Below are positions 19,585 through 29,617 of a DNA stretch of 64,000 nt, piece by piece; the stretch's first letter is position 1; each line of letters begins with the position of its first letter. The notes under the pieces were generated by a model, which was given only the letters and a program-made list of their open reading frames with translations, did no database searches and had not been told where the DNA came from. The DNA is from Ornithinimicrobium tianjinense (GTDB lineage Bacteria; Actinomycetota; Actinomycetes; Actinomycetales; Dermatophilaceae). The translations under genes were made by a program, and so were the position numbers. The stretch lies in assembly GCF_014636495.1 (NCBI RefSeq), contig NZ_BMEM01000002.1:353320-417319 (forward strand), written 5' to 3'.

Positions 19585-20739
19585 GTGAGGGTCGCCATCG
19601 TCACCGAGTCCTTCCTGCCCGCGCTCAACGGCGTGACCACGAGCGTGTGCAAGGTGCTGGAGTCGCTGCGCGCCCAGGGCCATGACGCACTGGTCATCGC
19701 CCCCGGCACCAGCCCGTGGAGCCCGACCATGACCCCGGAGCACTACGCAGGCTTCCCGGTGCACAGCGTGACGAGCGTGCCGGTGCGCCAGTTCCGGGTG
19801 GGCCTGCCCTCCTACGAGATCGAGACGGTGCTCCACCGCTTCCGGCCGGACGTCATGCACGTCGCCTCCCCCTTCGTGCTGGGGGTGCGGGGCCTGACCG
19901 CGGCGCGCGCGCTCGGCATACCGTCCGTGGCCATCTACCAGACGGACATGCCGTCCTACATCCGGCAGCACTCGGGGCCGGCCGGCGACCTGACGGCGCG
20001 GGCGGCCTGGCGCTGGATCCGGCGCATCCACCAGCAGGCAGACCTCACCCTCGCTCCCTCCAGCGCGGCGCTGCAGGACCTCGCCGCCCACGACGTCCCC
20101 CGGATCGCCCAGTGGGGCCGGGGCGTGGACTCCGACCTCTTCCACCCCGCCCGCCGCACGGACCCCGGCACCGCTGCGCTCCGGGCCCGGCTCGCCCCCC
20201 GCGGAGAGACGCTGCTGGGCTACGTGGGCCGGCTGGCCCCGGAGAAGGAGCTGCACCGACTCGTCGAGCTGGCCAGGGTGCCCGGCACCCGGCTCGTCCT
20301 CGTCGGCGAGGGTCCCAGCAGCGAGATGCTCGCCGCCAGCCTCCCCGGCGCCGTCTTCCTGGGTCGTCGCGAGGGCGAGGACCTGGCCCGGGCGTATGCC
20401 GCTTTCGACGTCTTCGTGCACACCGGCACCCGCGAGACCTTCGGGCAGACCATCCAGGAGGCGGCCGCGGCCGGCCTCCCGGTGGTCGCGCCCGCGCGCG
20501 GCGGTCCGCTCGACCTCGTCGAGGTCGGGGTCACCGGCGACCTCTTCGACCCCGACCGGCCGGGCGACCTGGCCGCCAAGGTGGCGCCGCTCGTCGGCCC
20601 CGAGGCGGCCGAGCTGCGCGAGCGGATGGGGCTCGCGGCGCGCGACCGGGTGGTGACGCGCTCCTGGCCCGCGCTGGTCGAGCAGCTGCTCGACCACTAC
20701 GCGCTGGCGATCCGGGACTTCAGCCGGTCCGTGGCGTGA
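19585..20739 (+). CDS. GT4 glycosyltransferase, MgtA/PimB'-like alpha-mannosyltransferase
   Basis: 384 residues, GT-B fold. The N-terminal acceptor domain begins VAIVTESFLPALNGVTTSV; the donor domain has GYVGRLAPEKEL, VGEGP and the E-x7-E retaining motif in HTGTRETFGQTIQEA. This pattern closely recalls mycobacterial and corynebacterial MgtA, which mannosylates glycolipids from GDP-mannose at the inner membrane surface. The substrate is inferred from that likeness and the adjacent GDP-mannose synthase. Start is GTG at 19585 with GGAG just upstream; no earlier start gives a family-like N-terminus. The 3' end overlaps the convergent gene by 20 bp. Confidence 0.85.
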   Translation: MRVAIVTESFLPALNGVTTSVCKVLESLRAQGHDALVIAPGTSPWSPTMTPEHYAGFPVHSVTSVPVRQFRVGLPSYEIETVLHRFRPDVMHVASPFVLGVRGLTAARALGIPSVAIYQTDMPSYIRQHSGPAGDLTARAAWRWIRRIHQQADLTLAPSSAALQDLAAHDVPRIAQWGRGVDSDLFHPARRTDPGTAALRARLAPRGETLLGYVGRLAPEKELHRLVELARVPGTRLVLVGEGPSSEMLAASLPGAVFLGRREGEDLARAYAAFDVFVHTGTRETFGQTIQEAAAAGLPVVAPARGGPLDLVEVGVTGDLFDPDRPGDLAAKVAPLVGPEAAELRERMGLAARDRVVTRSWPALVEQLLDHYALAIRDFSRSVA

Positions 20740-21271
20740 GCCGGTAGTCCTCCACCTGGCTCCACACCTCGTCGCCGGAGTGGAGGTAGAGGCGGAACGA
20801 CTCCACCTCGAAACGACAGGTGAAGGCGGCCAGGTCCTCGAAGGCCCGGTCGAGGACATGCCCGGGCCCGTCGTGCACCACCGTGACGTGCGGGTGGTAC
20901 GGGAAGGCCAGCGTGCGCTCCACAGGCCCGGAGCGGACGGCGCTCTCCAGGCGCTCGCAGCTGCTGACCCCCTGCGCCAGCTGGACGTAGACGACCTCGG
21001 AGACGGGACGGAAGGTCCCGGTGCCACGGAGCACGACCTCGAAGCTGGGCTGGCTCCGGGCCACGTGGGCCAGGTGCTCACGGAAGGGTCGGATCTGGTC
21101 GGGCCGCAGCGGGGTCGGCGGCAGGAGGGTCACGTGCGTGGGGGTGTGGTCGGCGCGGGAGTCGCCGTAGTCGCGCCGCTGCTGCTGCAGGTAGCTGCCC
21201 CAGGGCTCGGGGACCGGGATCGCGACCCCGACCACCGGGGAGACAGAGGGTGCGGATCCGTCGGTGGTCAC
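20720..21271 (-). CDS. 2'-5' RNA ligase-like 2H phosphoesterase
   Basis: 183 residues. Two HxT-type catalytic motifs define the 2H family: HVTLLPP near residue 50 and HPHVTVVHD near residue 130. Members hydrolyse or ligate 2'-5' or cyclic phosphodiester bonds; the substrate here is unknown. GTG at 21271 is chosen because TAGGGT lies 7 nt upstream, giving a leaderless transcript; the open frame extends to 21343 but that part is Arg-rich and unlike the family. Ends convergently inside the glycosyltransferase gene. Confidence 0.82.
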   Translation of the reverse strand: MTTDGSAPSVSPVVGVAIPVPEPWGSYLQQQRRDYGDSRADHTPTHVTLLPPTPLRPDQIRPFREHLAHVARSQPSFEVVLRGTGTFRPVSEVVYVQLAQGVSSCERLESAVRSGPVERTLAFPYHPHVTVVHDGPGHVLDRAFEDLAAFTCRFEVESFRLYLHSGDEVWSQVEDYRLTPRTG

Positions 21272-21278
21272 GGGCCAC

Positions 21279-21284
21279 ACCCTA
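21279..21284 (-). promoter_or_regulatory. -10 box TAGGGT, leaderless start of the 2H phosphoesterase
   Basis: TAGGGT on the minus strand with a 7-nt gap to GTG 21271. Confidence 0.55.
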
Positions 21285-21304
21285 CTTGGCCTCCGCCGCG
21301 CACG

Positions 21305-21341
21305 GGTCGGGCCCCGCAGCGAGACGCTCCGGGGCCCGACC
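21305..21341 (-). terminator. Hairpin terminator after the LysM gene
   Basis: A perfect 12-bp stem (GGTCGGGCCCCG and complement) with a smaller AGCG/CGCT stem nested in its loop. It sits 16 bp after the LysM stop and upstream of the phosphoesterase promoter, insulating the two. Confidence 0.75.
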
Positions 21342-21356
21342 ACCAGGTGCGGATCC

Positions 21357-21851
21357 TCAGTTGTTCGGCACCTTGAAGACCTGACCGGGGTAGATCAGGT
21401 CCGGGTTGTCGAGCTTGTTCAGGCGGGCCATCTCACGCCAGTCGACGCCGTACTGAGCGGCGATGCCGGAGAGCGTGTCGCCGGACTTGACGGTGTAGGT
21501 GCGGTAGTCCGGCTTGTCCGCGTCGCGGGAGGCGGCCTTCTCCTCGCGCTCCTCGGCGGCCTTCTCGGCCTTCTCGCGCGCCTCGGCAGCCTTGTCCTCA
21601 GCCTTCTCGGCCTTGGCCTCCACCTTCTCCTCCGCCTGCAGACCGGCCTTCTCGCGGGCCTCGGCAGCCTTCTGGCGCGCCTCGAGCTCGCGCTCCTTGG
21701 CCTCCTTGGCCTCGTCGCGGTACTCGGCCTTGGCCTGGTCGGCCGTCTCGCGGTACTCCTGGGTGGCCTTGTCGGCGGCCTCCTGCGCCTTCTCAGCGCG
21801 CTCGGCGTCAGAGGTGGTCAGCGCGTCCTTGACCTTGTCGAAGAAACCCAT
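21357..21851 (-). CDS. LysM-domain protein with long charged coiled coil
   Basis: 164 residues. Residues 1-110 are an uninterrupted Ala/Glu/Lys/Arg-rich helix, a probable long coiled coil beginning GFFDKVKDALTTSDAERAEK; residues 117-164 are a single LysM domain (YTVKSGDTLSGIAAQYGVDW...NPDLIYPGQVFKVP). There is no signal peptide or membrane segment, so unlike most LysM proteins it appears cytoplasmic. The layout matches the YgaU/Kbp (potassium-binding, BON-LysM) class only in the LysM half. ATG with GGAAGGAAGGA upstream. Function unknown; a structural or stress role is a guess. Confidence 0.8.
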   Translation of the reverse strand: MGFFDKVKDALTTSDAERAEKAQEAADKATQEYRETADQAKAEYRDEAKEAKERELEARQKAAEAREKAGLQAEEKVEAKAEKAEDKAAEAREKAEKAAEEREEKAASRDADKPDYRTYTVKSGDTLSGIAAQYGVDWREMARLNKLDNPDLIYPGQVFKVPNN

Positions 21852-22017
21852 CGCTCAATCCTTCCTTCCGGCAGGCAGGGTCGGGGCACGTTCAGCGCCC
21901 CTCGGGGGGTCACCCTCGCCCGGTCCGCCGACTACCGTAATCGGGTTCCTTCACATCGGCCACCCGAGATTCTGGGTGCGGAGGTCGACAGGCTCGGGTC
22001 AGCCACCCCGCGGGTGC

Positions 22018-23088
<1,071 letters not shown>

Positions 23089-23103
23089 CCTCCCTCACGG
23101 ACG

Positions 23104-23146
23104 GCGACGGGCCGCGGCGGTCGATCTGACCGCCGCGGCCCGTCGC
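23104..23146. terminator. Perfect 19-bp bidirectional terminator
   Basis: A perfect 19-bp stem with a 5-nt loop (GATCT) lies between the convergent mdh and DUF3017 genes. No U tract, as is usual in very GC-rich genomes. Confidence 0.85.
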
Positions 23147-23166
23147 TGTCGGGGCAGCTCGGCGAC

Positions 23167-23478
23167 CTACAGGTCCGTGAGCCGCAGCGTGCTGGCCAGG
23201 ATGGCCACGGCCGATCCCAGGAAGGACAGCGTCGCCACGTCCGTCCAGCGCTGGCGCACCACGAGGCCGCCCAGCGCGGGCTCGGGCAAGGTCGCGCGCA
23301 GCAGCGCGAGCACGGCGAGGGTGACGCCGACGGCATACCCGTAGGCACGCAGGTTGCTCGTCACCAGCAGGAGGCCCGCCAGGGCCAGACCGATGACGGC
23401 CAGCCACCAGAGCCCGAGCGGCTGGCGCGGCGCCGCCGCCCGGACCTCGGCCTCGGGGTCGTCCCCCGGAGCGGTCAC
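23167..23478 (-). CDS. DUF3017 small membrane protein
   Basis: 103 residues with three hydrophobic segments ([33 protein letters not shown], and a weaker [14 protein letters not shown]). A short, acidic N-terminus precedes them. The family has no known function but is a standard partner of folD in actinobacteria. GTG start overlaps the folD stop by 4 nt (GTGA), so the two are translationally coupled. Confidence 0.85.
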   Translation of the reverse strand: MTAPGDDPEAEVRAAAPRQPLGLWWLAVIGLALAGLLLVTSNLRAYGYAVGVTLAVLALLRATLPEPALGGLVVRQRWTDVATLSFLGSAVAILASTLRLTDL

Positions 23479-24332
23479 GCCGGGACGACGCCGGCGGCGC
23501 GCTCAGCCGCCTCCACGACGTTGACCAGGAGCATGGCCCGCGTCATCGGACCCACGCCGCCGGGGTTGGGGGTGAGCCACCCGGCGACCTCGGCGACGTC
23601 GGGGTGCACGTCGCCGGCGATCTTGCCGTCCCGGCGGGAGACGCCGACGTCCAGGACGGCCGCGCCCTCCTTGACCATGTCAGGGGTGATGATGTCGGGG
23701 ACACCGGCTGCGGCGATGATGATGTCGGCGTTGCGGGTGTGGGCCGCAAGATCCTTGGTGCCGGTGTGGCACAGCGTGACCGTGGCGTTCTCGCTGCGGC
23801 GGGTGAGGATGAGGCCGAGCGGGCGTCCGACCGTGAGCCCGCGACCGACGATGACGACCTCGGCACCCTTGATCGGCACCTCGTAGCGACGCAGGAGCTC
23901 GACGGCCCCCACCGGCGTGCAGGGCAGCGGCGCCGGCTCGCCCATCACCAGGCAGCCCAGGTTGTGCGGGTGCAGGCCGTCGACGTCCTTGGCCGGGTCG
24001 ACCCGTGAGAGGATCGCGAACTCGTCCAGGCCGGTCGGCTGCTGCACCAGGAAGGCGGTGCAGGCGGGGTCGGCGTTGAGCTCGTCGACGACACCCAGCA
24101 CCTCCTCCAGCGAGGAGTCGCCGGGCAGGTCGCGCCGGATGCTCGCGATGCCGATCTCCGCGCAGTCGCGGTGCTTGGCGCCGACGTACCACGTGCTGGC
24201 GGGGTTGTCCCCGACCAGGACGGTGCCCAGCCCGGGCACGACCCCGCGCTCGGCCAGCGCCTGCACACGCACACGCAGCTCGTCCTTGATGGTCGCGAGG
24301 ACGGCCTTGCCGTCCAGCATCGTCGCGGTCAT
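23475..24332 (-). CDS. folD: Methylenetetrahydrofolate dehydrogenase/cyclohydrolase
   Basis: 285 residues. Converts 5,10-methylene-THF to 10-formyl-THF with NADP, supplying formyl groups to PurN and PurH downstream in the same pathway. Active-site Lys in [22 protein letters not shown] before the Rossmann half, [14 protein letters not shown] nucleotide-binding loop, and [12 protein letters not shown] near the end. The usual Q-L-P-L-P segment reads Q-Q-P-T-G here, a small departure. ATG start overlaps the upstream ACT-protein stop (ATGA). Confidence 0.95.
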   Translation of the reverse strand: MTATMLDGKAVLATIKDELRVRVQALAERGVVPGLGTVLVGDNPASTWYVGAKHRDCAEIGIASIRRDLPGDSSLEEVLGVVDELNADPACTAFLVQQPTGLDEFAILSRVDPAKDVDGLHPHNLGCLVMGEPAPLPCTPVGAVELLRRYEVPIKGAEVVIVGRGLTVGRPLGLILTRRSENATVTLCHTGTKDLAAHTRNADIIIAAAGVPDIITPDMVKEGAAVLDVGVSRRDGKIAGDVHPDVAEVAGWLTPNPGGVGPMTRAMLLVNVVEAAERAAGVVPA

Positions 24333-24850
24333 GACTCCTCAGCTTCCAGGGTGATGTCGACCATGAGGTCGTCGGCGAGCCCCTCCAGGGCGTTCTGCAG
24401 TGCGTCGAGGTCAGCGCCCGTGGCCGGGCGCAGCACGATCTCCGCCTCGAACGTCTGACCACCGGACTCGGGGGTGGGCACCGTGCGTGACTCCAGCGAC
24501 TCGATGCTCAGCCCTTGCTCGGCCAGTGCGCCGCTGACCTGGCGCACGATGCCCGGGTGGTCGTTGCCGACCAGCTCCAGGCGGTAGGCCGTCCCCTCGT
24601 GCTCGGCCGAGGCGGCCGCGGCCTCGTGGACCGTCGTGTCAAGCACGCCATGCAGCGGCTCGAGGGCTGCGGTGAGTGCCTCGACGCGGTCCTGAGGGAC
24701 CTCGACGGTCACGATGCCGGCGAACTTGCCGGCGAGCTCGGCGAGCTGGCTACGGCCCCAGCTGCCGCCGTGCTCGTCGACGACGTCGGCGAGCGCACTG
24801 ACGAGACCTGCACGGTCGTCGCCGATCACGGTGAGCACGAGTGTGGTCAT
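24329..24850 (-). CDS. Double-ACT-domain regulator (GcvR-like)
   Basis: 173 residues made of two ACT domains: residues 1-80 ([19 protein letters not shown]) and residues 88-170 ([21 protein letters not shown]). This resembles GcvR, a glycine-sensing modulator of glycine-cleavage genes, and ligand-binding halves of formyl-THF deformylase; no catalytic domain is present. Being co-transcribed with folD fits a role in sensing a one-carbon-related amino acid, which is inference. TAGAGT 6 nt before the ATG marks a leaderless start and the head of the ACT-folD-DUF3017 operon. Confidence 0.8.
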   Translation of the reverse strand: MTTLVLTVIGDDRAGLVSALADVVDEHGGSWGRSQLAELAGKFAGIVTVEVPQDRVEALTAALEPLHGVLDTTVHEAAAASAEHEGTAYRLELVGNDHPGIVRQVSGALAEQGLSIESLESRTVPTPESGGQTFEAEIVLRPATGADLDALQNALEGLADDLMVDITLEAEES

Positions 24851-24856
24851 GGCCTG

Positions 24857-24862
24857 ACTCTA
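24857..24862 (-). promoter_or_regulatory. -10 box TAGAGT, leaderless start of ACT-folD operon
   Basis: TAGAGT on the minus strand, six bases from ATG 24850, within the 57-bp gap after purH. Confidence 0.55.
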
Positions 24863-24907
24863 GCGGCGCCCGGAACCGGCCTGCGGGCGGCTCCCGTGCC
24901 GCCGGGC

Positions 24908-26488
24908 TCAGTGCGCGAAGTGCCGGGTCCCGGTGAAGTAGAGGGTGACGCCAGCAGCGCGCGCCGCCTCGACGACCTCCTCGTCGCGGACCGATCCGCC
25001 GGGCGCGACCACGGCCCGGACACCAGCGTCGAGGAGCACCTGCAGACCGTCTGCGAAGGGGAAGAAGGCGTCAGAGGCCGCCACGGAGCCGGCCGCCCGC
25101 TCACCGGCCCGGCTCACCGCGAGGTGGCAGGAGTCGACCCGGTTGACCTGCCCCATACCGACACCGACGCTCGCGCCGTCGTCGGCCAGCAGGATCGCGT
25201 TGGACTTCGTCGCGCGGACGGCGCGCCAGGCGAACTGCAGGTCACCCAGCGTCGCCTCGTCGGCCGGGTCCCCGGCCACGAGCCGCCAGCGGGACGCGTC
25301 GTCCCCCCCGCCCTCGACCTCGGCGTCGAGCGCGTCCACGGACTGCATGAGCAGGCCCCCGGAGATGGGACGGGTCTCGATGCCGCCCCGGCTCGGGGAG
25401 GACGCCTTGAGCAGCCGCAGGTTCTTCCTGCCGCGCAGCAGCTCGAGGGCGTCCTCGTCGAAGTCGGGAGCGACGACCACCTCGGTGAAGACCTCGGCGA
25501 CCTGCTCGGCCATCGCCCGGGTGACCGGGACGTTGGTGGCGATGATGCCGCCGAAGGCCGACACGGGGTCGCACTCGTGCGCCTTGCGGTGCGCCTCGGC
25601 GACGTCGGCGCCGACGGCGATGCCGCAGGGGTTGGCGTGCTTGATGATCGCGACGGTGGGGCGGTCGCCGTGGTCGTGGGCGGCGCGGCGGGCGGCGTCG
25701 GCGTCCACGTAGTTGTTGAACGACATCTCCTTGCCGCCCAGCTGCTCGGCCTGGGCCAGGCCGGGCTCGGGCACGAAGCCGTCGACGTAGAGCGCGGCGC
25801 GCTGGTGGGGGTTCTCGCCGTAGCGCAGCACCGCGGCCTTGTCCCAGGTGGCTCCGGCCCACGCCGGGAACCCGGTGCCGTCGCTGGTGTCGGCCACGAC
25901 GTTGCCCATCCACGAGGCGACGTGCACGTCATACGTGGCGGTGTGGACGAAGGCCTGCGCCGCGAGGGTCTGCCGCTGCGCGAGGGTGAAACCGCCGGCG
26001 CGCACGGCCTCGACGACCTGGGGGTATGCCGTGGGGCTGGTGACCACGGCGACGCTGCGGTGGTTCTTCGCGGCCGCGCGCACCATGGTCGGACCGCCGA
26101 TGTCGATCTGCTCGACGCACTCCTCCTGCGACGCCCCGGACATCACCGTGTCGGTGAAGGGGTAGAGGTTGACGACGACCAGGTCGAAGCCCTCGACGTC
26201 CAGCTCCTCGAGCTGGCGGACGTGGTCGGGGTTGGTGGTGTCGGCCAGGATGCCGGCGTGCACGCGCGGGTGGAGGGTCTTGACGCGACCGTCCAGGCAC
26301 TCCGGGAAGCCGGTGAGGTCCTCGACCTTGGTGACCGGCAGGCCGAGGCTCTCGACGAGCCGGGCGGAGCCGCCCGTGGAGACGATCTCGACGCCCGCCT
26401 CGTGCAGGCTGCGGACGAGGTCCTCGAGCCCGGTCTTGTCGTAGACGGAGACGAGAGCGCGGCGGACGGGGCGCTGGTCGGTGGTCAC
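24908..26488 (-). CDS. purH: Bifunctional AICAR formyltransferase/IMP cyclohydrolase
   Basis: 526 residues. Last two steps of IMP synthesis: AICAR (ZMP) is formylated, then closed to IMP. The N-terminal cyclohydrolase domain (about 1-200) has [29 protein letters not shown] and [15 protein letters not shown]; the C-terminal formyltransferase has KHANPCG (catalytic Lys-His), SAFGGI and [13 protein letters not shown] start at 26488, preceded by GAGGAG at 6 nt; the longer open frame upstream overlaps the riboswitch and is not coding. Expression is probably controlled by the ZTP riboswitch in its leader. Confidence 0.95.
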   Translation of the reverse strand: MTTDQRPVRRALVSVYDKTGLEDLVRSLHEAGVEIVSTGGSARLVESLGLPVTKVEDLTGFPECLDGRVKTLHPRVHAGILADTTNPDHVRQLEELDVEGFDLVVVNLYPFTDTVMSGASQEECVEQIDIGGPTMVRAAAKNHRSVAVVTSPTAYPQVVEAVRAGGFTLAQRQTLAAQAFVHTATYDVHVASWMGNVVADTSDGTGFPAWAGATWDKAAVLRYGENPHQRAALYVDGFVPEPGLAQAEQLGGKEMSFNNYVDADAARRAAHDHGDRPTVAIIKHANPCGIAVGADVAEAHRKAHECDPVSAFGGIIATNVPVTRAMAEQVAEVFTEVVVAPDFDEDALELLRGRKNLRLLKASSPSRGGIETRPISGGLLMQSVDALDAEVEGGGDDASRWRLVAGDPADEATLGDLQFAWRAVRATKSNAILLADDGASVGVGMGQVNRVDSCHLAVSRAGERAAGSVAASDAFFPFADGLQVLLDAGVRAVVAPGGSVRDEEVVEAARAAGVTLYFTGTRHFAH

Positions 26489-26544
26489 GTGGTGCTCCTC
26501 GCGGTCGGCGGTGTGCGGACGTGCTGCAGCGATGCGGCATGCTC

Positions 26545-26616
26545 CGGCGGGCACCCAGGCGGGCGATGCCCACGAACTCTCACTCCCCGGTGGTGGACCA
26601 CCCGCGCCAGTCGTGT
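26545..26616 (-). promoter_or_regulatory. ZTP (pfl) riboswitch in the purH leader
   Basis: Read on the minus strand, the purH leader contains, in order, CGACTGGCG (26605-26613), a GTGGT/ACCAC hairpin ending in CCGGGGAGTG (26581-26590), a GGGC/GCCC hairpin, and CCGCCTGGGTGC (26551-26562). These match the conserved elements and order of the pfl/ZTP aptamer, known upstream of purH in many bacteria, with one departure in the last element (usually CCGCCUGGGCA). It senses ZMP/ZTP, the PurH substrate that accumulates when 10-formyl-THF is short. About 55 nt lie between aptamer and start codon, with no clear terminator, so control of translation is likely. Confidence 0.8.
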
Positions 26617-26622
26617 GCGGCC

Positions 26623-26628
26623 AGTCTA
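26623..26628 (-). promoter_or_regulatory. -10 box TAGACT for purH
   Basis: TAGACT on the minus strand overlaps the purN stop codon. Its expected start point, about 7 nt on, coincides with the beginning of the ZTP aptamer, so purH has its own regulated transcript of ~130-nt leader. Confidence 0.55.
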
Positions 26629-27234
26629 GCCGTGGGCGGAGGGTGCGAGGTCACCTCGCAGGAGCCCAGGGAGCTCCTCGACGAGGATCGCCCGCTCGAC
26701 GCCCTTGATGCGCTCGTGGAGCGTCTCCTCGGTGTCGCCCGGGAGCACCTCGACCGCTCGCTGGGCCAGGATCCGGCCGGTGTCGACGCCGGGGTCCACC
26801 TCGAAGAGCGTGGTGCCGGTGACCTTCACGCCATGGGCCAGCGCGTCCCGCACGCCGTGCGCACCGGGAAAGCTGGGCAGGAGCGCCGGGTGGGTGTTGA
26901 CGATCCGGAACCGGCTCAGGCTGGGTTCGCCGATGATCTTCATGAAGCCGGCCGAGACGACGAGGTCGGGGTCGTGGGCACCGATCGCGTCGGCGAGGGC
27001 GAGGTCCCAGGCTGCCCGGTCGGGGTGGTCGCCCAGCCGGACCACGAAGGTCGGGACGCCGGCGCGCTCGGCGCGCGCCAGACCCTCGATCCCGTCCCGG
27101 TCGGCCCCCACGGCGACGACGCGCACCCCGTAGCCCGGGTCGGCGGCAGCGTCGAGCAGCGCCTGCAGCAGGGTGCCGGAGCCGGAGACGAGGACGACGA
27201 CCGAGGCAGGCTGCGCGGGCGGGGCGGTGGTCAC
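26626..27234 (-). CDS. purN: Phosphoribosylglycinamide formyltransferase
   Basis: 202 residues. Transfers a formyl group from 10-formyl-THF to GAR in purine synthesis. The N-terminal substrate loop [20 protein letters not shown], the catalytic Asn-His pair in [21 protein letters not shown] and the Asp in [10 protein letters not shown] are present. GTG start overlaps the perM stop (GTGA) and is also 6 nt from a TAGACT box inside perM, so it may be translated both by coupling and from a leaderless transcript. Confidence 0.95.
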   Translation of the reverse strand: MTTAPPAQPASVVVLVSGSGTLLQALLDAAADPGYGVRVVAVGADRDGIEGLARAERAGVPTFVVRLGDHPDRAAWDLALADAIGAHDPDLVVSAGFMKIIGEPSLSRFRIVNTHPALLPSFPGAHGVRDALAHGVKVTGTTLFEVDPGVDTGRILAQRAVEVLPGDTEETLHERIKGVERAILVEELPGLLRGDLAPSAHG

Positions 27235-28541
27235 GCCTGCAGTCTAGGTCCGCCCCGAGGGACGACCCGCCGGGCCCCGCTGAGGTGCAGGACGGTGACG
27301 ACCAGCACAGCACCGGCCGCGACCTCGGCGGTCAGCAGTGCTGCGAAGCGCCACGGCTCGACGCCCACGGTGCCCAGCAGTCCCGGCGTCAGACCCCCGG
27401 TGGCGAGCCAGCCGAGCACCAGCGCTGCCACTCCCACGACGAGGGCGCCGAACAGCGCGATCTGGGTCTTGGTCCACCAGCTCGCCAGCCGCGGCGTCCC
27501 GTCGACGGCGCGATAGCCCAGCCAGCCGCCCGCCACGAGCGGCACCAGAGCCATCGCCCACAGCCCCGGCGGCATGGCGCCCGGCTCGGGCAGCGCACCC
27601 AGCACGGGGAGGACGGGCAGGTCGCCCGGCGTGGACTCCGTCCAGCCGACGTGCACCGTGCCGACCGTCAGCCCCGCGCCCGTCAGCCAGGCGAGCGCCC
27701 ACAGCATGAGGTTGGGCAGCGCCAGCAGCTGCCCGACCGTCAGCACCGTCGTGCCGACCACCCCGGCGTCCAGCGCGCCGTAGAGCGTGAGGACCCGCTC
27801 CCCCCGGATGAGCAGCAGCCCCACCACCATGAGGAAGCAGACCGCCGACAGGCCCACGAGCACCTCGACCGCGGCCGGCACGCCGCGGCTCACGAGGACG
27901 GGGGTGCGCCGACGCACCCAGCGCAGGCCCGCGTCGACCGCCGGATGGTCGTCGCGGCGGTGCTCCAGCCACCACACGAGCACCACGGACAGCAGCGGGA
28001 CGAGCACCGCCCCCGGGACCAGGCTCGGCAGCCAGACCGGAGCCAGCCCGAAGCTCGCGGTGTGGGCGACGAGAAGGCCGGCGACGACATACCCGGCCAC
28101 GAACGCGGTGGCGTCCTCGCCGCCGAGCGCGTGCCAGGCCGAGCGCCAGCCGCGGATCAGCGGGACGCGGGCCATGAGGTCGGGACGGTTGAAGACGACC
28201 TGGCGGGCGGCGTACCAGCACAGGACGACGAGGCCCGCGGTGAGGAGCAGCGGCGCGAGCACGACGTCCGCGCCGGGCGCCCGGACCTCGGCGCGGTGCG
28301 CGAGCGCCCAGAAGTCGACGGAGACCCCGACGCTCTGCCAGAACGACGCCGTGCTGCGCTCGTCGGCGAGCCAGGTGACCAGGACCGGCACGGCCACGGC
28401 GAGCACGCCCAGGAGGACGCACACGGCGCCGGCGACGGCGGCGGTCAGCAGCTCGACGACGCGGCCGAGCGTGAGTCCGGGGGTCGGGTCCGGGCCCGGG
28501 GGCTCGTCCTGGGAGGTCTCGGGTCGCTGCAGGAGAGTCAT
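27231..28541 (-). CDS. perM: PerM-type cell division membrane protein (DUF6350)
   Basis: 436 residues with about nine hydrophobic segments. Short polar, Pro-rich cytoplasmic N-terminus, then alternating long Leu/Val/Ala helices; typical patches are FNRPDLMARVPLIRGW and GTTVLTVGQLLALPNLMLWA. The mycobacterial counterpart PerM supports cell division and persistence and lies in the same order between sucCD and purN-purH. Start is ATG at 28541. Overlap with purN by 4 nt shows they are read as one unit. Family assignment rests on topology plus synteny. Confidence 0.82.
   Translation of the reverse strand: MTLLQRPETSQDEPPGPDPTPGLTLGRVVELLTAAVAGAVCVLLGVLAVAVPVLVTWLADERSTASFWQSVGVSVDFWALAHRAEVRAPGADVVLAPLLLTAGLVVLCWYAARQVVFNRPDLMARVPLIRGWRSAWHALGGEDATAFVAGYVVAGLLVAHTASFGLAPVWLPSLVPGAVLVPLLSVVLVWWLEHRRDDHPAVDAGLRWVRRRTPVLVSRGVPAAVEVLVGLSAVCFLMVVGLLLIRGERVLTLYGALDAGVVGTTVLTVGQLLALPNLMLWALAWLTGAGLTVGTVHVGWTESTPGDLPVLPVLGALPEPGAMPPGLWAMALVPLVAGGWLGYRAVDGTPRLASWWTKTQIALFGALVVGVAALVLGWLATGGLTPGLLGTVGVEPWRFAALLTAEVAAGAVLVVTVLHLSGARRVVPRGGPRLQA
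27241..27246 (-). promoter_or_regulatory. -10 box TAGACT, leaderless start of purN
   Basis: TAGACT on the minus strand, six bases from GTG 27234, inside the end of perM. Confidence 0.5.
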
Positions 28542-28642
28542 GACGCAGCCATGGTGTCCCGGGGACCCCCGCTGCCCGGGGAGGCGCGCCGCTCGCGGCC
28601 GACAGCGGTCGGGCGAGGCCCTCGAGAATCCGGGTATGCCGA

Positions 28643-28672
28643 GGGGCGGCACCGTGGTCCAGGTGCCGCCCC
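28643..28672 (-). terminator. Hairpin terminator after sucD
   Basis: A perfect 11-bp stem (GGGGCGGCACC and complement), 8-nt loop, 20 bp beyond the sucD stop and about 100 bp before the perM start. Confidence 0.7.
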
Positions 28673-28691
28673 GGGGCGTGGTGCGGGTGAC

Positions 28692-29579
28692 TCAGAGGGA
28701 GGCGATGACCTCGCGCATGAGCTGGGCGGTCTCGGACGGCGTCTTGCCGACCTTGACGCCGGCGGCCTCGAGGGCCTCCTTCTTGGCCTGCGCGGTGCCG
28801 GAGGAGCCGGACACGATGGCGCCGGCGTGGCCCATCGTCTTGCCCTCGGGCGCGGTGAAGCCCGCCACGTAGCCGACGACCGGCTTGGTGACGTGCTCCT
28901 GGATGTAGGCGGCCGCGCGCTCCTCGGCGTCGCCGCCGATCTCGCCGATCATGACGATCGCGACGGTCTCCGGGTCGGCCTCGAAGGCCTCGAGGCAGTC
29001 GATGTGGGTGGTGCCGATGATCGGGTCACCACCGATGCCGACGGCGGTGGAGAAGCCGATCTCACGCAGCTCGTACATCATCTGGTAGGTCAGGGTGCCC
29101 GACTTGGACACCAGGCCGATCTTGCCGGGGCCGGCGATGTCGGCCGGGATGATGCCGGCGTTGGACTGGCCGGGGCTGATCAGGCCGGGGCAGTTCGGGC
29201 CGATGATGCGGGTCGTGCCCTTGTCGCGGGCGTAGGCCCAGAACTCGGCCGTGTCGCGCACCGCGATGCCCTCGGTGATGACGACGAGCAGCGGCATACC
29301 GGCGTCCACGGCCTCGACGACCGCGCTCTTGGCGAAGGCCGGCGGGACGAACACGACGGAGACGTTGGCACCGGTGGCCTCCATCGCCTCGGCGACCGTG
29401 CCGAAGACGGGGACGGTCGTGCCGCCCTCGAACTCGACCTCCGTGCCGGCCTTGCGCGGGTTGACGCCGCCGACGACGGCGGTGCCGGAGGCGAGCATGC
29501 GCTGGGTGTGCTTCATGCCCTCGGAGCCGGTCATGCCCTGGACGATGACCTTGGAGTCGTTGTTGAGGAAGATCGCCAT
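28692..29579 (-). CDS. sucD: Succinyl-CoA synthetase, alpha subunit
   Basis: 295 residues. With SucC it interconverts succinyl-CoA and succinate while making ATP or GTP. CoA-binding N-terminal domain ([28 protein letters not shown]), [14 protein letters not shown], and the phosphorylated active-site His in [12 protein letters not shown]. Start is the ATG at 29579; upstream codons belong to another frame. Lies 38 bp after sucC and ends at a hairpin. Confidence 0.96.
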   Translation of the reverse strand: MAIFLNNDSKVIVQGMTGSEGMKHTQRMLASGTAVVGGVNPRKAGTEVEFEGGTTVPVFGTVAEAMEATGANVSVVFVPPAFAKSAVVEAVDAGMPLLVVITEGIAVRDTAEFWAYARDKGTTRIIGPNCPGLISPGQSNAGIIPADIAGPGKIGLVSKSGTLTYQMMYELREIGFSTAVGIGGDPIIGTTHIDCLEAFEADPETVAIVMIGEIGGDAEERAAAYIQEHVTKPVVGYVAGFTAPEGKTMGHAGAIVSGSSGTAQAKKEALEAAGVKVGKTPSETAQLMREVIASL

Positions 29580-29617
29580 GGTTGGTCTCGTGATCCTTTG
29601 CGTCAGTCTTGGGGCGG

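Noticed and set aside
26489..26554. N-terminal extension of purH to 26554
   Set aside because: The extra codons run through the ZTP aptamer and its downstream region; GTG 26488 has a strong ribosome binding site and gives the family-typical start.
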